DNA of 48,785 nt from Blautia sp. (GCA_021772055.1 JAETNR010000034.1:1-48785), one strand, 5' to 3'. Positions 22,875 to 32,664 are shown, counted from the stretch's first letter. Notes: generated by a model not told the origin, from the letters alone. Made by a program: numbers and translations.

Positions 22875-24977
22875 TTGCAGCTTGTAATTGCGGAAAAACC
22901 CAGCGTAGCCAGAAACATTGCGAAGGTGCTTCATGCCACAAACGTAAAAGATGGCTACCTGGAAGGAAAAGAATATCTGGTTTCCTGGTGTATTGGGCAT
23001 TTGATTGAACTGGCTAGTGCGGATCAGTACCGGGATGACTGGAAAGCATGGAAATATGAAACACTTCCCATGATTCCGGAGAATTGGAAATATCAGATTA
23101 AAGAAAGTACCAAAGGGCAGTTTCGGGTTTTAAAGGAACTGCTTCACAGAGCAGATGTCACAGAAATTATATGTGCAACAGATGCAGGAAGAGAAGGGGA
23201 GTTGATTTTCCGTCTGGTATATAACCAGGCAGAATGTAAACTTCCCTTTAAAAGACTGTGGATTTCTTCCATGGAGGAAAAAGCAATTCTGGAAGGATTT
23301 CAGCAGATGAAAGATGGACATGAATATGATAATCTTTATTATTCTGCGGTGGCGAGAAGTGAAGCAGACTGGCTGGTAGGAATTAATGCCACCAGACTGT
23401 TTACGGTGCTGTATCACCATCGGTTGATTGTAGGTCGGGTGCAGACACCTACACTTGCAATGCTGGTGGAACGGGAAAAGAGCATCGAGAACTTCCAGAA
23501 AGAGAAGTATTATCTGGTTCATCTTCTGATGGATGGATTGGATGCTGTAAGCAACCGGATAAAAGAGAAAAGTGCTGCCGTTCAGATGATGGAGGATATG
23601 AAGGATGAAACTGCACAGATTCTTTCAGTAAAGAAAGAGAAGAAAAAGGTACAGCCGCCGAAATTATATGATCTGACCACATTACAGAGGGAAGCAAATC
23701 GTCTTCTTGGATTTACGGCACAGCAAACCTTGGACTATACCCAAAGCCTTTATGAGAAGAAACTGGTGACGTATCCAAGGACGGATAGCCAATATCTTAC
23801 AGATGATATGGAAGAAAATGCGTTTTTGGTTATTGATGCGGTAAATAGAGTATTTCCAGAAATATCAATGAAGGGTTCGGAACCAGAGATAAAAAGACTT
23901 TTAAACAGCAAAAAGGTATCAGATCATCATGCAATTATACCAACGGTAGAAATTGCAAACACGGATTTAAAAGCACTTCCGGGTGGAGAAAAAGAAATTC
24001 TTATGCTGATTGCATCAAAGTTATTATGTGCATCGGAACAGGAATACATATATGAGAGTATTAAGACTGAAATTTCCTGTCATGGAGAACTGTTTACTGC
24101 ATCTGGAAAGAATGTTCTCCAATATGGATGGAAAGAAGTGGAAGAACGGTTCTTTAAATCATATGGGAAAAATGCAGAAAAGCCAGAAGAGGAGGAAAGT
24201 GATTTTCCAGATATAAAAATAGGACAGGTATTTGAATGTGTTGTTGTAAAATTTAGTGAACATTTTACAGCACCGCCGAAACATTATACGGAGGATACGC
24301 TCCTTAGTGCCATGGAACACGCTGGAAGTTCGGATACGATAGAAGACGCAGAGAGAAAAGGGCTTGGAACTCCGGCTACCAGGGCAGCGATTATTGAAAA
24401 ACTGATTGAGAAAGGCTTTATTGAGCGTAAAAAGAAGCAGATATTACCTACAGCAGATGGAAGAAATCTGATCAGGATTCTTCCGGAAATGATCAAATCA
24501 CCAAAACTTACAGCAGAATGGGAAAATGATCTGACACTGATTTCCAGAGGCCAGAAAAATGTAGAAGAATTTCTCTTCGAAATTGAAAAAATGGTTACCA
24601 AATTGGTAAGTGATAATGGACAGCCAGTGGAAGAATACCAGAAACTATTTTCAGATGGTCGGAAAGAAATTGGAAAATGCCCAAGATGTGGCAATAAGGT
24701 TTATGTGGGAAAGAGAAATTATTATTGTTCAGGAAGTGATTGCAGTTTTACTTTATGGAAAAATAACCGATTTTTTGAGAGTCAGGGAAAAATACTTGAT
24801 GAAGCAACTGTCAGGAAGCTGCTGAGTGAGAAGCAGGTGCATTTCAAAGATCTGGTATCAGAGAAAACAAAAAGGAAGTATGAAGCAACTATAAAGATGG
24901 AGGTTTCAGAAACCGGAAATCCAAAGTTTCAGTTGATTTTCCCGGAACGGAAGAAAGGAAAAAAGAATGAAGAATAA
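22875..24977 (+). CDS. topB: DNA topoisomerase III (type IA)
   Basis: 700 residues from TTG 22875 with AAGGAG upstream. The Toprim domain starts LVIAEKPSVARNIA and has CATDAGREGELIFR. The active-site tyrosine is Y300 in VTYPRTDSQYL. A DHHAIIPT motif and a GLGTPATRA motif follow. The C-terminus carries a four-cysteine zinc ribbon (CPRCGNK...YYCSGSDCSF, about 600-630). ICE-borne TopB proteins are thought to handle the strand topology of transfer or element replication. It is located in the transfer operon and overlaps the next gene by 11 bases. Confidence 0.96.
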   Translation: MQLVIAEKPSVARNIAKVLHATNVKDGYLEGKEYLVSWCIGHLIELASADQYRDDWKAWKYETLPMIPENWKYQIKESTKGQFRVLKELLHRADVTEIICATDAGREGELIFRLVYNQAECKLPFKRLWISSMEEKAILEGFQQMKDGHEYDNLYYSAVARSEADWLVGINATRLFTVLYHHRLIVGRVQTPTLAMLVEREKSIENFQKEKYYLVHLLMDGLDAVSNRIKEKSAAVQMMEDMKDETAQILSVKKEKKKVQPPKLYDLTTLQREANRLLGFTAQQTLDYTQSLYEKKLVTYPRTDSQYLTDDMEENAFLVIDAVNRVFPEISMKGSEPEIKRLLNSKKVSDHHAIIPTVEIANTDLKALPGGEKEILMLIASKLLCASEQEYIYESIKTEISCHGELFTASGKNVLQYGWKEVEERFFKSYGKNAEKPEEEESDFPDIKIGQVFECVVVKFSEHFTAPPKHYTEDTLLSAMEHAGSSDTIEDAERKGLGTPATRAAIIEKLIEKGFIERKKKQILPTADGRNLIRILPEMIKSPKLTAEWENDLTLISRGQKNVEEFLFEIEKMVTKLVSDNGQPVEEYQKLFSDGRKEIGKCPRCGNKVYVGKRNYYCSGSDCSFTLWKNNRFFESQGKILDEATVRKLLSEKQVHFKDLVSEKTKRKYEATIKMEVSETGNPKFQLIFPERKKGKKNEE

Positions 24978-27900
24978 AAAAAATATGAGAAGATTTTTGT
25001 CGGGATTCTTGGCAATGCTTACAGTGTTATCTACAATTCTATCTCCAATACTGTCCTATGCGGCAGATGTAGTGCCAGAAGAGCCACCGTTATACGAAAA
25101 GGTAAAAAATGAACTTGATGCAGATGAGGTGGTAAAAGCAAAAGATCTGGAACTGGAAACAGGCAGTATTTTTGAAGTGGAGAAAGATTTTACCGGACTG
25201 GAAATACCAGATGAAAAAAAGGTGAAGATCACTTTCCATGAGGCAAAAAATGAGGAAAAGCAGGACTTTACAACAGATTACGAAGATACATACAAAGCTG
25301 TTTATTATGTAGAGCCAGTAAGTGGCCACCCAATTTATCAGATCAATCGTAAGCTGATTGTAAAGGAAGCGGTGGTGCAGGTTGCTGAATCTGAGAATCA
25401 GGAATCTGTAAGCAACCAGGAAGATGAGAATGAAGCAGAAGGCGAGGAACCAGCCATAGGCACTGCAGAGAGTGAAGAACCTGTGCAGGATGAGGGAAAT
25501 GTAGAAATTCCGTCAGAGGATAAAATCTATGAAGAAGTAACTCCGACAGAAATTCCGGTTGAGGAAGAGCCAATAGATACACCAATCCCGGAAAATCCGT
25601 CTGAGGAAGTTTCAACAGAAGAACCTGCCATAGATGATAATCCGGATACAGACAGCACATTTGAAGAAATTACAGATACAGATCCGGAAGAAATGCCAGA
25701 GGCGACAGACGACTCTTTTACAGATGGAACAGAGAAAACAGAAGATGCAGATGGAAATTATCAGGTAAATATTGTTCGTGGAGAGGAATTTCATATTGAG
25801 CTGAACCATGAAGATGGACAGTATCAGCCAGGAGAAACCGTTGTATTTTCCGGAGATATGCCGCAAGGCAGCTTAATTGCAGTAGGAACAACAAAAGTAC
25901 AGGCAAACCAGACAGAGAATACAGAAGATTTATTGTATTCAGAGGTGACTTATCACGAAGAATCGGATAAATTCAGTTTTGAAATGCCAGCAGATGACAT
26001 TGACCTAAGTGTTTCCATGGATCAGGCAGAAAATGGTATCATGTTACTTGCAACCGATACTCCATGGGATGATGCAACAAATATTGAAGCAAATAAATAT
26101 TACTATTATTCAGATGGCCAGCTTCATCCGTTTGATACAGTTATGGGACAGGGTGGAAATGACAGCTACAAATATGTTCGTTACAAAGCAGGCGGAAAGA
26201 CTTATACAGTAAATGCGTATTGTATGCAGCACTCCATGCAGTCACCTCCAAGTGGGACAACATATAAAAATATGGTTGAACTGGATGAGGGCGGAGATGA
26301 TAAGTATCTGCGGAAAGCTTTGTTCTATGGATATGGCGGTCCTGGATGGGGACATACATTCAACGGATATAATGTAAAATCCATCATGGAAAAATATGGA
26401 TGCAGTTCTGAGACAAGAGCCATGCAGCATTATCTGGTTGATTATTTATATGATGGCGAATCCGGATTTGGAGGTGCGCTTTCTACAACCGCTAAAAATA
26501 TGCTGAAAGAGATTAAAGCAGCTCTTGCTAAAATGCCTGATCCGACAGCAATGAAACTTCTTCCAGGACTTTCCGTTAATGCAACGGGAAAGGAAACAGA
26601 AAGTTTTACCTGGAAGGCAAATGAAGCATTTACCATTACCATTCATCTGGAAAATGGTGTGAGCCTTGTCAACGAAACTACAGGAAAGACGGCATCTGGA
26701 AATGTCACTGTAAAAGGTGGAGAGAAATTTCATCTTGTAGCTACAACAGCCAATATGGGCAGTCTGAAAGGAAAGTATGCGATCACTTCCAATTTTCCCC
26801 TGGATTTCCATGCAATGCTTTTAAAACTGGAGAGTTCACAGGATATTGGATTTGGCTACTATACGGATTCCGCTGATCTGCAGATTACAGTTGACTGGCC
26901 GGAAGAAGCAGTTATCGAAATTACAAAGAAAGATGGAGATACTGGGAAAAATCTGGCCGGAGCCGTGTATGGAGTATATAGTGATAACGCCTGCACAAAG
27001 CTGATTGTTAAGATGCCGCCAACAGACAGCAATGGTTCTTCACGAGTAACTCTTACCAAGACACAGGATACTGTTTACTTAAAAGAGATTACAGCACCGG
27101 AAGGTTATGTTGTCCAGGCTTCTTCGTATGGAGTGAAATTAGTAGTTGGCAGTACAACCAAACAGACTGTAACGGACAAAGAGCAGAAAGGAAATCTGAC
27201 CGTTTATAAAGAGGGAGAAGTTTTTGTAGGAGCTGTATCTGATGAAAATGGAACTTCATTCCAGTATGAGAAACGCCGTCAGAAAGGAGCCGTTTATAAC
27301 GTATATGCTGCCGAGGATATTGTAACAGCAGGTGGAAAAACAGTTTACAAAAAAGGCGCAGAAGTAGCGAAAAATCTGATCACAGGTGAGAACGGTTCTG
27401 TAACGGTAAAGAATCTTCCGCTTGGAAGCTATAATGTAACAGAAGCACAGGCCCCGGAAAATTTTTATAATGCAAAAGAAACAAAAAAAGTAACCATTTC
27501 TTATGCAGGGCAGACTGCAGAAGCGGCTTTCTCAGAGACTACCTTTACAAATGACCGTCAGAAAGCAGTGGTGCAGGTGATAAAGAAAGACAAAGATACT
27601 GAAAATACACTATCCGGAGGGCATTTTGCTCTGTTTGCAGCGCAGGATATGAAAACTGTGGATGGAAAAGTAGCGGTAAAAAAAGATGCTCTGATTGAGA
27701 CTGCAATTACTGGTACTGATGGAAAAGCAGCATTTAAAGCAGATCTTCCAGTGGGATTTTCTTATTATGTAAAAGAAGTCCAGGCTCCGGCTGGTTATGT
27801 CAGAAATGAGAAAGATACTTATTCTTTCCAGTTCAGTTATACCAATGATGAACAGGCAAAAATTTCTTTCAGTCATACTTTTGTGAATGACAGGGTCAGT

Positions 27901-30900
27901 GCTGCAATCTCTTTGAATAAAAAAGATGCCGAGACAAAAGAAAATAAGGCACAGGGAGATGCTTCCCTGGAAAATGCGGTGTATGGACTTTATGCAAGAA
28001 ACGACATTACCCATCCAGATGGAAAGACAGGCGTTATTTATAAAGCCGGAAGCCAGATTGGTACGCTAACTACCGATAAAGAAGGAAAAGCAAGGATAGA
28101 GAATCTTTATCTTGGAGAGTATTACATCAAGGAAATTACCCCATCCGTAGGATATCTGGCAGACGAGCATGAATATGATCTTGTATGCAGTGATGAAGGT
28201 GATCTGACAGCGGTTGTAGAAAAAGAGTGTACCTCACTGGAAACGGTGAAGAAACAGCCGTTTGAACTTATTAAAGCTGCCAATAATGGAGACACAGATG
28301 CTGCATTACTATCCGGAGCTGGATTTAGTGCATATCTGGTATCTTCTTTGGTGGTAAAAGAGGATGGAAATTATGATTTTTCCTCTGCAGAGCCAGTTGT
28401 GATTGGTGAAAATGGAGCAACGGAAATTTTTACAAATGAGAAAGGCTATGTAAAATCCATTGCAATTCCATATGGAACATATCTGGTGAGAGAAACTACA
28501 ACACCCCATAATTACAAACCTGTAGATGATTTTATTGTCCGGATTACAGAGAATAAACCAACAGAGCCGCAGACATGGAGAGTTCTTTTGGATAAAGAAT
28601 TTTCTGCAAAACTGAAAATTATCAAACAGGATGATGAGACTAAAAAATCTGTTCTAATTCCGGGAACAGAGTTTAAAATTTATGATATGGATCATGAAAA
28701 ATATGTAGAGCAGGTAACTACATACCCGACAACTGTTACACATACCTCATATTTCACAGATATAGATGGATATCTGATACTGCCTCAGAATTTAAAAATT
28801 GGTCATTATAGAATCGAAGAGGTAACAGCACCGGACGGTTATACCATTAACAAAAATTATGTCGAAATACAGGTGGATACCAATACCCTGTATCAGACGG
28901 ATCCGGTTTCAGGTGATGCGGTCATTGAAGTGGTATATGAGGACCATTCGGTGAAAGGAAAACTCACTGTACAGAAAAAAGGAGAGGTTCTTTCGACCTA
29001 TAAGAATGATTTTAGGTATGAAGTTCAAAACCTTTCCGGTGCAGTATATGAAGTATATGCTGCAGAGGATATCTATACAGCAGATTTCCAGAAAGATGAT
29101 ACAGGAAAAAGAATCCTGAAATATGCAAAGGGTGAAAAAGTTGCAGAACTGACAACGGATGAATCCGGAAAAGCAGAGCTTGATAATCTGCCTCTAGGAG
29201 AATACAAAGTTGTAGAAAAGACTGCACCGGAGGGATTTGTATTAAATGAAGAAGAACAGAAGATTTCTTTCGTCTATGCAGACCAGAATACACCAGTGAT
29301 CTCACAGAGTGCAGAGTTTATAAATGACCGCCAGAAAGTAGAAGTGTCAGTTGTGAAAAAAGATGCTGAAAATGAGAAAGGGCTTTCTGGAGCAGAGTTT
29401 GGTCTTTACGCAAAAGAGGATATAAAAGCAGGGGATAAGGTACTGGTAAAAGCAGACGAACTGCTTACAAAAGCGGTAACAGGTGAAGATGGAAAAACTG
29501 TTTTTGAGCAGGATCTGCCATTTGGAACTTATTATATAAAAGAACTGGCAGCACCAGATGGTTTTGTATCTTCAGATGAGCAGATTGAGGTGACTGCGAA
29601 ATATCAGGGACAGGAAGTAAAAACAGTAAAACTGAAAACCGTTTTTAAGAATGAGCCGACAACAACTGAATTTACGAAATCAGATATTACAACAGGTGTG
29701 GAACTTGACGGAGCAACACTGACGGTTTTGGATTCAGACGGAAAAGAAGTAGAAAAATGGACTTCTGTAAAAGGAAAAGCTCATGTAATAAAAAGACTCC
29801 ATGTGGGAAAAACCTACACACTTCGGGAAGAGTTTGCACCATATGGTTATCTGCAGGCGGAGGAAGTGAAATTTACAGTTTCTGATACTGCAGATGTTCA
29901 AAAAGTAGAAATGAAGGATGCTGTTCCGGTTGGACGAATCATCATCAATAAAAAAGGTGAATTTGTCAAGGAAGTTACCTGGAAAGATATGCTGGCAGGC
30001 GGCATGGACGCAGCATTTGGCTATGTTACAGGTTCTTTGAAAGATGTTACTTTTGAAATTTATGCAGCGGAGGATATCAAGGCTGCAGATGGGGAAAGCA
30101 GTGATTATTATAAAAAGGACGAATTGGTAGCAACAATTACGACAGATGCTCTTGGATATGCAAGAGCAGAAGATCTTCCTTTAGGCAAATATTATGTAAA
30201 GGAAAAAGAGACGGCGGATGGATATGTTCTGGATAGAGAAATCAGAGAGGTTGATCTGACTTATCGTGATCAGAATACTCCGGTTGTGACTTATGATGAG
30301 GACTGGCAGAATAACCGCCAGAAAGCAAAAGTAACTGTAGTTAAGAAAGAAAAAAATACAGACCGTGTTCTGGAAGGCGGAGTATTTGCACTTTATACAA
30401 AGAATGATATTTTAAATGCAGAAGGCGAAGTAATCCTGAAAGCAGATACCATGATCGAGCAGAAAGCTACGGATCAGGATGGAAGGATTGTATTTACGGC
30501 AGATCTTCCAATCAATGGCAACTACTATGTAAAAGAAGTGCAGGCTCCTGCTGGATTTGTGACAACAGAAGAAATCAAGGAATTTGATTTTGCTTATGCG
30601 GGAGAAGAGGTTGCAGAAGTATCCTTTGAGTTCACTTATGAAGATGAGCCAACTACTTTTGAAATCACAAAATCAGATATTACAACCGGGGAAGAATTAC
30701 CAGGTGCAAAACTGAAAGTATCCGATTCAGAGGGAAACGTTGTGGATGAGTGGACTTCCGGAAGCACACCACACATCATTAAGGAACTGGAAGTTGGAAA
30801 GAAATATATATTAACAGAGACAATTCCTGCTGATGGTTATGCAACTGCAGAATCCATTACGTTTGTAGTAGAAAATACTGCAGATATACAGAAAGTAGAA

Positions 30901-31698
30901 ATGCAGGATGATACAACAAAAATTCTGATCAGTAAAGTTGATATGACAGATGGAAGCAGCGAGGTCAAAGGTGCTAAACTGTATATTCTTAATGAAAACC
31001 AGGAAGTTATGGAAAGCTGGACATCTGGTGATCAGCCCCATTATGTAGAGAAACTTTCAGTCGGCACTTATACGTTGTTGGAGGAAACAGCACCGAAAGG
31101 CTATATTGTGGCAAATAAAGTGACATTTGAGGTTAAGGACACCGGAGATGTTCAGGGAGCCAAAATGGAAGATGAACAGGCAATGGGCAAGGTAATCTTA
31201 AATAAAACGGATAAAGATACCAAGAAGCCAATGAAAGGTGTAGAATTTGCCCTTTGTGACAGCAAAGGTAAAGTTCTGGAAACTCTGGTAACAGACAGTG
31301 CTGGCCATGCAGAATCAAAGAATTATCCGATTGCGACTTTTAAGAATGGGCAGTATAAAAAAGCAATCACATATATCCTGAAAGAAACAAAAACACTGGA
31401 TGGCTATCAGCTTGATGAAACCGAGCATAAGATTCAGTTTGAATATGTCAATGACCGTACTCCTGTGATTGAATATACTCTGGATCTGACAAATAAGAAA
31501 GCTCCGGAAAAAGACACTCCGGAAACATCAGAAAACCAGGGAGTCAGCACTCCTGGTTCCCATGGTTCTGATGCGACTTCTGTATCCAATTCACCAAAAA
31601 CAGGAGATAATACAAATATTGCTATTTTTGTGCTGGCACTTGCAGTATCAGCAGGATGTCTGGGAACTGTAGTGACAGTTAAGAGAAAACGCAAATGA
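24967..31698 (+). CDS. Giant thioester/Cna-B repeat cell-wall adhesin
   Basis: 2243 residues. Signal peptide 1-33, an acidic Pro/Glu/Thr-rich region (about 130-270), a thioester domain (Cys419 in NAYCMQHS and Gln487 in RAMQHYLVDYL), and then about 14 Cna-B/SpaA repeats from about 650 to 2180. Most repeats open with a Lys strand (IxKKD) and close with xNDR or xNEP, the residues used for internal isopeptide bonds. A few end EDEP or EDHS and may lack the bond. The C-terminus has SPKTGDN, a hydrophobic helix and KRKRK, a sortase signal with Ser replacing Leu of LPxTG. It likely anchors to the wall and binds a surface covalently or tightly, aiding mating or host attachment. Translation is coupled to topB. 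Confidence 0.9.
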   Translation: MKNKKNMRRFLSGFLAMLTVLSTILSPILSYAADVVPEEPPLYEKVKNELDADEVVKAKDLELETGSIFEVEKDFTGLEIPDEKKVKITFHEAKNEEKQDFTTDYEDTYKAVYYVEPVSGHPIYQINRKLIVKEAVVQVAESENQESVSNQEDENEAEGEEPAIGTAESEEPVQDEGNVEIPSEDKIYEEVTPTEIPVEEEPIDTPIPENPSEEVSTEEPAIDDNPDTDSTFEEITDTDPEEMPEATDDSFTDGTEKTEDADGNYQVNIVRGEEFHIELNHEDGQYQPGETVVFSGDMPQGSLIAVGTTKVQANQTENTEDLLYSEVTYHEESDKFSFEMPADDIDLSVSMDQAENGIMLLATDTPWDDATNIEANKYYYYSDGQLHPFDTVMGQGGNDSYKYVRYKAGGKTYTVNAYCMQHSMQSPPSGTTYKNMVELDEGGDDKYLRKALFYGYGGPGWGHTFNGYNVKSIMEKYGCSSETRAMQHYLVDYLYDGESGFGGALSTTAKNMLKEIKAALAKMPDPTAMKLLPGLSVNATGKETESFTWKANEAFTITIHLENGVSLVNETTGKTASGNVTVKGGEKFHLVATTANMGSLKGKYAITSNFPLDFHAMLLKLESSQDIGFGYYTDSADLQITVDWPEEAVIEITKKDGDTGKNLAGAVYGVYSDNACTKLIVKMPPTDSNGSSRVTLTKTQDTVYLKEITAPEGYVVQASSYGVKLVVGSTTKQTVTDKEQKGNLTVYKEGEVFVGAVSDENGTSFQYEKRRQKGAVYNVYAAEDIVTAGGKTVYKKGAEVAKNLITGENGSVTVKNLPLGSYNVTEAQAPENFYNAKETKKVTISYAGQTAEAAFSETTFTNDRQKAVVQVIKKDKDTENTLSGGHFALFAAQDMKTVDGKVAVKKDALIETAITGTDGKAAFKADLPVGFSYYVKEVQAPAGYVRNEKDTYSFQFSYTNDEQAKISFSHTFVNDRVSAAISLNKKDAETKENKAQGDASLENAVYGLYARNDITHPDGKTGVIYKAGSQIGTLTTDKEGKARIENLYLGEYYIKEITPSVGYLADEHEYDLVCSDEGDLTAVVEKECTSLETVKKQPFELIKAANNGDTDAALLSGAGFSAYLVSSLVVKEDGNYDFSSAEPVVIGENGATEIFTNEKGYVKSIAIPYGTYLVRETTTPHNYKPVDDFIVRITENKPTEPQTWRVLLDKEFSAKLKIIKQDDETKKSVLIPGTEFKIYDMDHEKYVEQVTTYPTTVTHTSYFTDIDGYLILPQNLKIGHYRIEEVTAPDGYTINKNYVEIQVDTNTLYQTDPVSGDAVIEVVYEDHSVKGKLTVQKKGEVLSTYKNDFRYEVQNLSGAVYEVYAAEDIYTADFQKDDTGKRILKYAKGEKVAELTTDESGKAELDNLPLGEYKVVEKTAPEGFVLNEEEQKISFVYADQNTPVISQSAEFINDRQKVEVSVVKKDAENEKGLSGAEFGLYAKEDIKAGDKVLVKADELLTKAVTGEDGKTVFEQDLPFGTYYIKELAAPDGFVSSDEQIEVTAKYQGQEVKTVKLKTVFKNEPTTTEFTKSDITTGVELDGATLTVLDSDGKEVEKWTSVKGKAHVIKRLHVGKTYTLREEFAPYGYLQAEEVKFTVSDTADVQKVEMKDAVPVGRIIINKKGEFVKEVTWKDMLAGGMDAAFGYVTGSLKDVTFEIYAAEDIKAADGESSDYYKKDELVATITTDALGYARAEDLPLGKYYVKEKETADGYVLDREIREVDLTYRDQNTPVVTYDEDWQNNRQKAKVTVVKKEKNTDRVLEGGVFALYTKNDILNAEGEVILKADTMIEQKATDQDGRIVFTADLPINGNYYVKEVQAPAGFVTTEEIKEFDFAYAGEEVAEVSFEFTYEDEPTTFEITKSDITTGEELPGAKLKVSDSEGNVVDEWTSGSTPHIIKELEVGKKYILTETIPADGYATAESITFVVENTADIQKVEMQDDTTKILISKVDMTDGSSEVKGAKLYILNENQEVMESWTSGDQPHYVEKLSVGTYTLLEETAPKGYIVANKVTFEVKDTGDVQGAKMEDEQAMGKVILNKTDKDTKKPMKGVEFALCDSKGKVLETLVTDSAGHAESKNYPIATFKNGQYKKAITYILKETKTLDGYQLDETEHKIQFEYVNDRTPVIEYTLDLTNKKAPEKDTPETSENQGVSTPGSHGSDATSVSNSPKTGDNTNIAIFVLALAVSAGCLGTVVTVKRKRK

Positions 31699-31716
31699 TA
31701 ATATAAATAGTGTTCT

Positions 31717-31745
31717 GGGGCTGTGGTTACTGCACAGCCCCATTT
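31717..31745 (+). terminator. Terminator after the adhesin gene
   Basis: GGGGCTGTG and CACAGCCCC enclose GTTACTG, followed by ATTTTG. It closes the long transfer/adhesin transcript. The following gene begins only 17 bases later, so read-through may feed it. Confidence 0.8.
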
Positions 31746-31761
31746 TGAAAAGGAGAAGAAA

Positions 31762-32232
31762 TTGAAATTAGGAGCAAGAATAAGAAAAATCCGTATGTTT
31801 CGCAACATAACTCAAAAGGAATTGGGACGCAGATTAGGATATGGGGAAAGTAGTGCGGATGTGAGAATCGCCCAATATGAAAGTGGACAGCGTACACCGA
31901 AGCAGGAAACGCTTATCCGGATAGCAGAAATATTGGAAGTTGATGTCCGAAATTTTTTAAGTCCTGGAATTGCGACAATGGACGAATTAATGGAAACTTT
32001 ATTCTGGATGGATGAAGAAAATAGAGGGCTTTTTCATCTGTTCCTGCTAAATGATTCAGAAAGTGAAATAGTTGGAATCACAATGAGGGATAAAAAAACA
32101 ATGTCTTATCTGCAGGAATGGATGGGGAAAAAGCAGAAATTGGGCGATGGAAGAATCACAGAAGAGGAATATCTGGAATGGAAACTGCATTGGCCAGAGA
32201 ATAAGAGAAAAACAGAATATAAAACCGTATGA
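31762..32232 (+). CDS. XRE-family regulator
   Basis: 156 residues from TTG 31762 with AAAAGGAG upstream; the longer frame from 31723 would run through the terminator. The HTH is at residues 4-65 (IRKIRMFRNITQKELGRRLG, then ADVRIAQYESGQRTPKQETLIRIAEILEV) with VDVRNFL at its end. The C-terminal half contains DELMETLFWMDEENRGLFHLF and a basic end. Similar regulators occupy the gap between the surface protein and the SNF2 gene in related ICEs. Its target is unknown; the adhesin or the next operon is the natural guess. Confidence 0.88.
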   Translation: MKLGARIRKIRMFRNITQKELGRRLGYGESSADVRIAQYESGQRTPKQETLIRIAEILEVDVRNFLSPGIATMDELMETLFWMDEENRGLFHLFLLNDSESEIVGITMRDKKTMSYLQEWMGKKQKLGDGRITEEEYLEWKLHWPENKRKTEYKTV

Positions 32233-32244
32233 AGTAAAAAGGAA

Positions 32245-32273
32245 TTGCTTTGCGGAGAGTTACCTGTTAGAAT
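32245..32273 (+). promoter_or_regulatory. Promoter for the small toxin mRNA
   Basis: TTGCTT and TAGAAT separated by 17 bases fit a sigma-A promoter. Predicted start near 32280 leaves an 80-base leader before the toxin ATG. Confidence 0.55.
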
Positions 32274-32362
32274 ATTACTGGAGTAACCGTGTACAGGGTT
32301 GGTAAAAACCTCCTGGATTTTCAGATTCCGTTAAGGGATACAGAAGAAGGGAGGTGGAGCGA

Positions 32363-32464
32363 ATGGATACATACGAAGTCTTGAGCTTATTGTTCTTAGG
32401 CGGTACGTTTCTGATTGCTTTGCTTGCCTATTTGGATAATAGGGACAACAAGCGAAAAAAATAG
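32363..32464 (+). CDS. Small holin-like toxin of a type I toxin-antitoxin locus
   Basis: 33 residues: MDTYEVLSLLFLGGTFLIAL continuing into LAYLDNRDNKRKK. One membrane helix and a charged basic tail match the putative holin-like toxin family (Hol_Tox), relatives of type I toxins such as TxpA/BsrG. RBS GGGAGGTGG lies at proper distance. A convergent promoter and terminator on the other strand would give an RNA complementary to the 3' end of this mRNA. The locus probably stabilises the element. Toxicity is inference from family resemblance. Confidence 0.75.
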   Translation: MDTYEVLSLLFLGGTFLIALLAYLDNRDNKRKK

Positions 32465-32563
32465 CCTACCCTGTCTGCCAACAGGATAGGCAGCTCTCTT
32501 TGAGAGCAAAATAAATTAAAACCTAATCCAGGAGCATCCACCTTGTGGGCGGTTACTCTTTTC
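32455..32563 (-). ncRNA. Predicted antisense antitoxin RNA
   Basis: Minus-strand transcript of about 105-110 bases from the promoter at 32598-32570 to a GC stem followed by a T7 run (the complement of the A-run at 32455-32461). It overlaps the last codons and 3' end of the toxin mRNA. A strong internal hairpin (GCTCTC-AAA-GAGAGC) is present. This is the arrangement of TxpA/RatA-type loci. Start and end are predicted, not measured. Confidence 0.65.
32465..32490. terminator. Bidirectional terminator of the toxin/antisense pair
   Basis: CCTACCCTGT and ACAGGATAGG enclose CTGCCA. On the minus strand it is followed by CTATTTTTTT, giving a good terminator; on the plus strand a second hairpin (GCTCTCTTTGAGAGC) follows instead of a T-run. 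Confidence 0.7.
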
Positions 32564-32569
32564 AATTAG

Positions 32570-32598
32570 AATATAGCATTTTCTCTCCGAAAAGTAAA
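32570..32598 (-). promoter_or_regulatory. Promoter for the antisense RNA
   Basis: On the minus strand TTTACT and TATATT are separated by exactly 17 bases, close to the sigma-A consensus. It is stronger than the toxin promoter by eye, as expected for an unstable antitoxin RNA. Confidence 0.65.
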
Positions 32599-32610
32599 GT
32601 ACATTTTATG

Positions 32611-32644
32611 CAGCCAATTCTAAAAAAGAGTGGGCTGTTTTTTT
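32611..32644 (+). terminator. Terminator upstream of the SNF2/methylase gene
   Basis: CAGCC...TCT pairs with AGA...GGGCTG, followed by TTTTTTTATTG. It isolates the large gene from upstream transcription or acts as its attenuator, since the ATG is 20 bases away. Confidence 0.7.
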
Positions 32645-32664
32645 ATTGATAGGAGGGAAGTTTA

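Larger units (their letters stand above)
32281..32557. repeat. Imperfect inverted repeat bracketing the toxin locus
   Basis: The + strand at 32281-32319 and the - strand at 32557-32525 both read GAGTAACCG, then a variable ACA-GG core, then CTCCTGGATT. The two segments therefore form the 5' parts of the toxin mRNA and of the proposed antisense RNA respectively. Confidence 0.6.
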
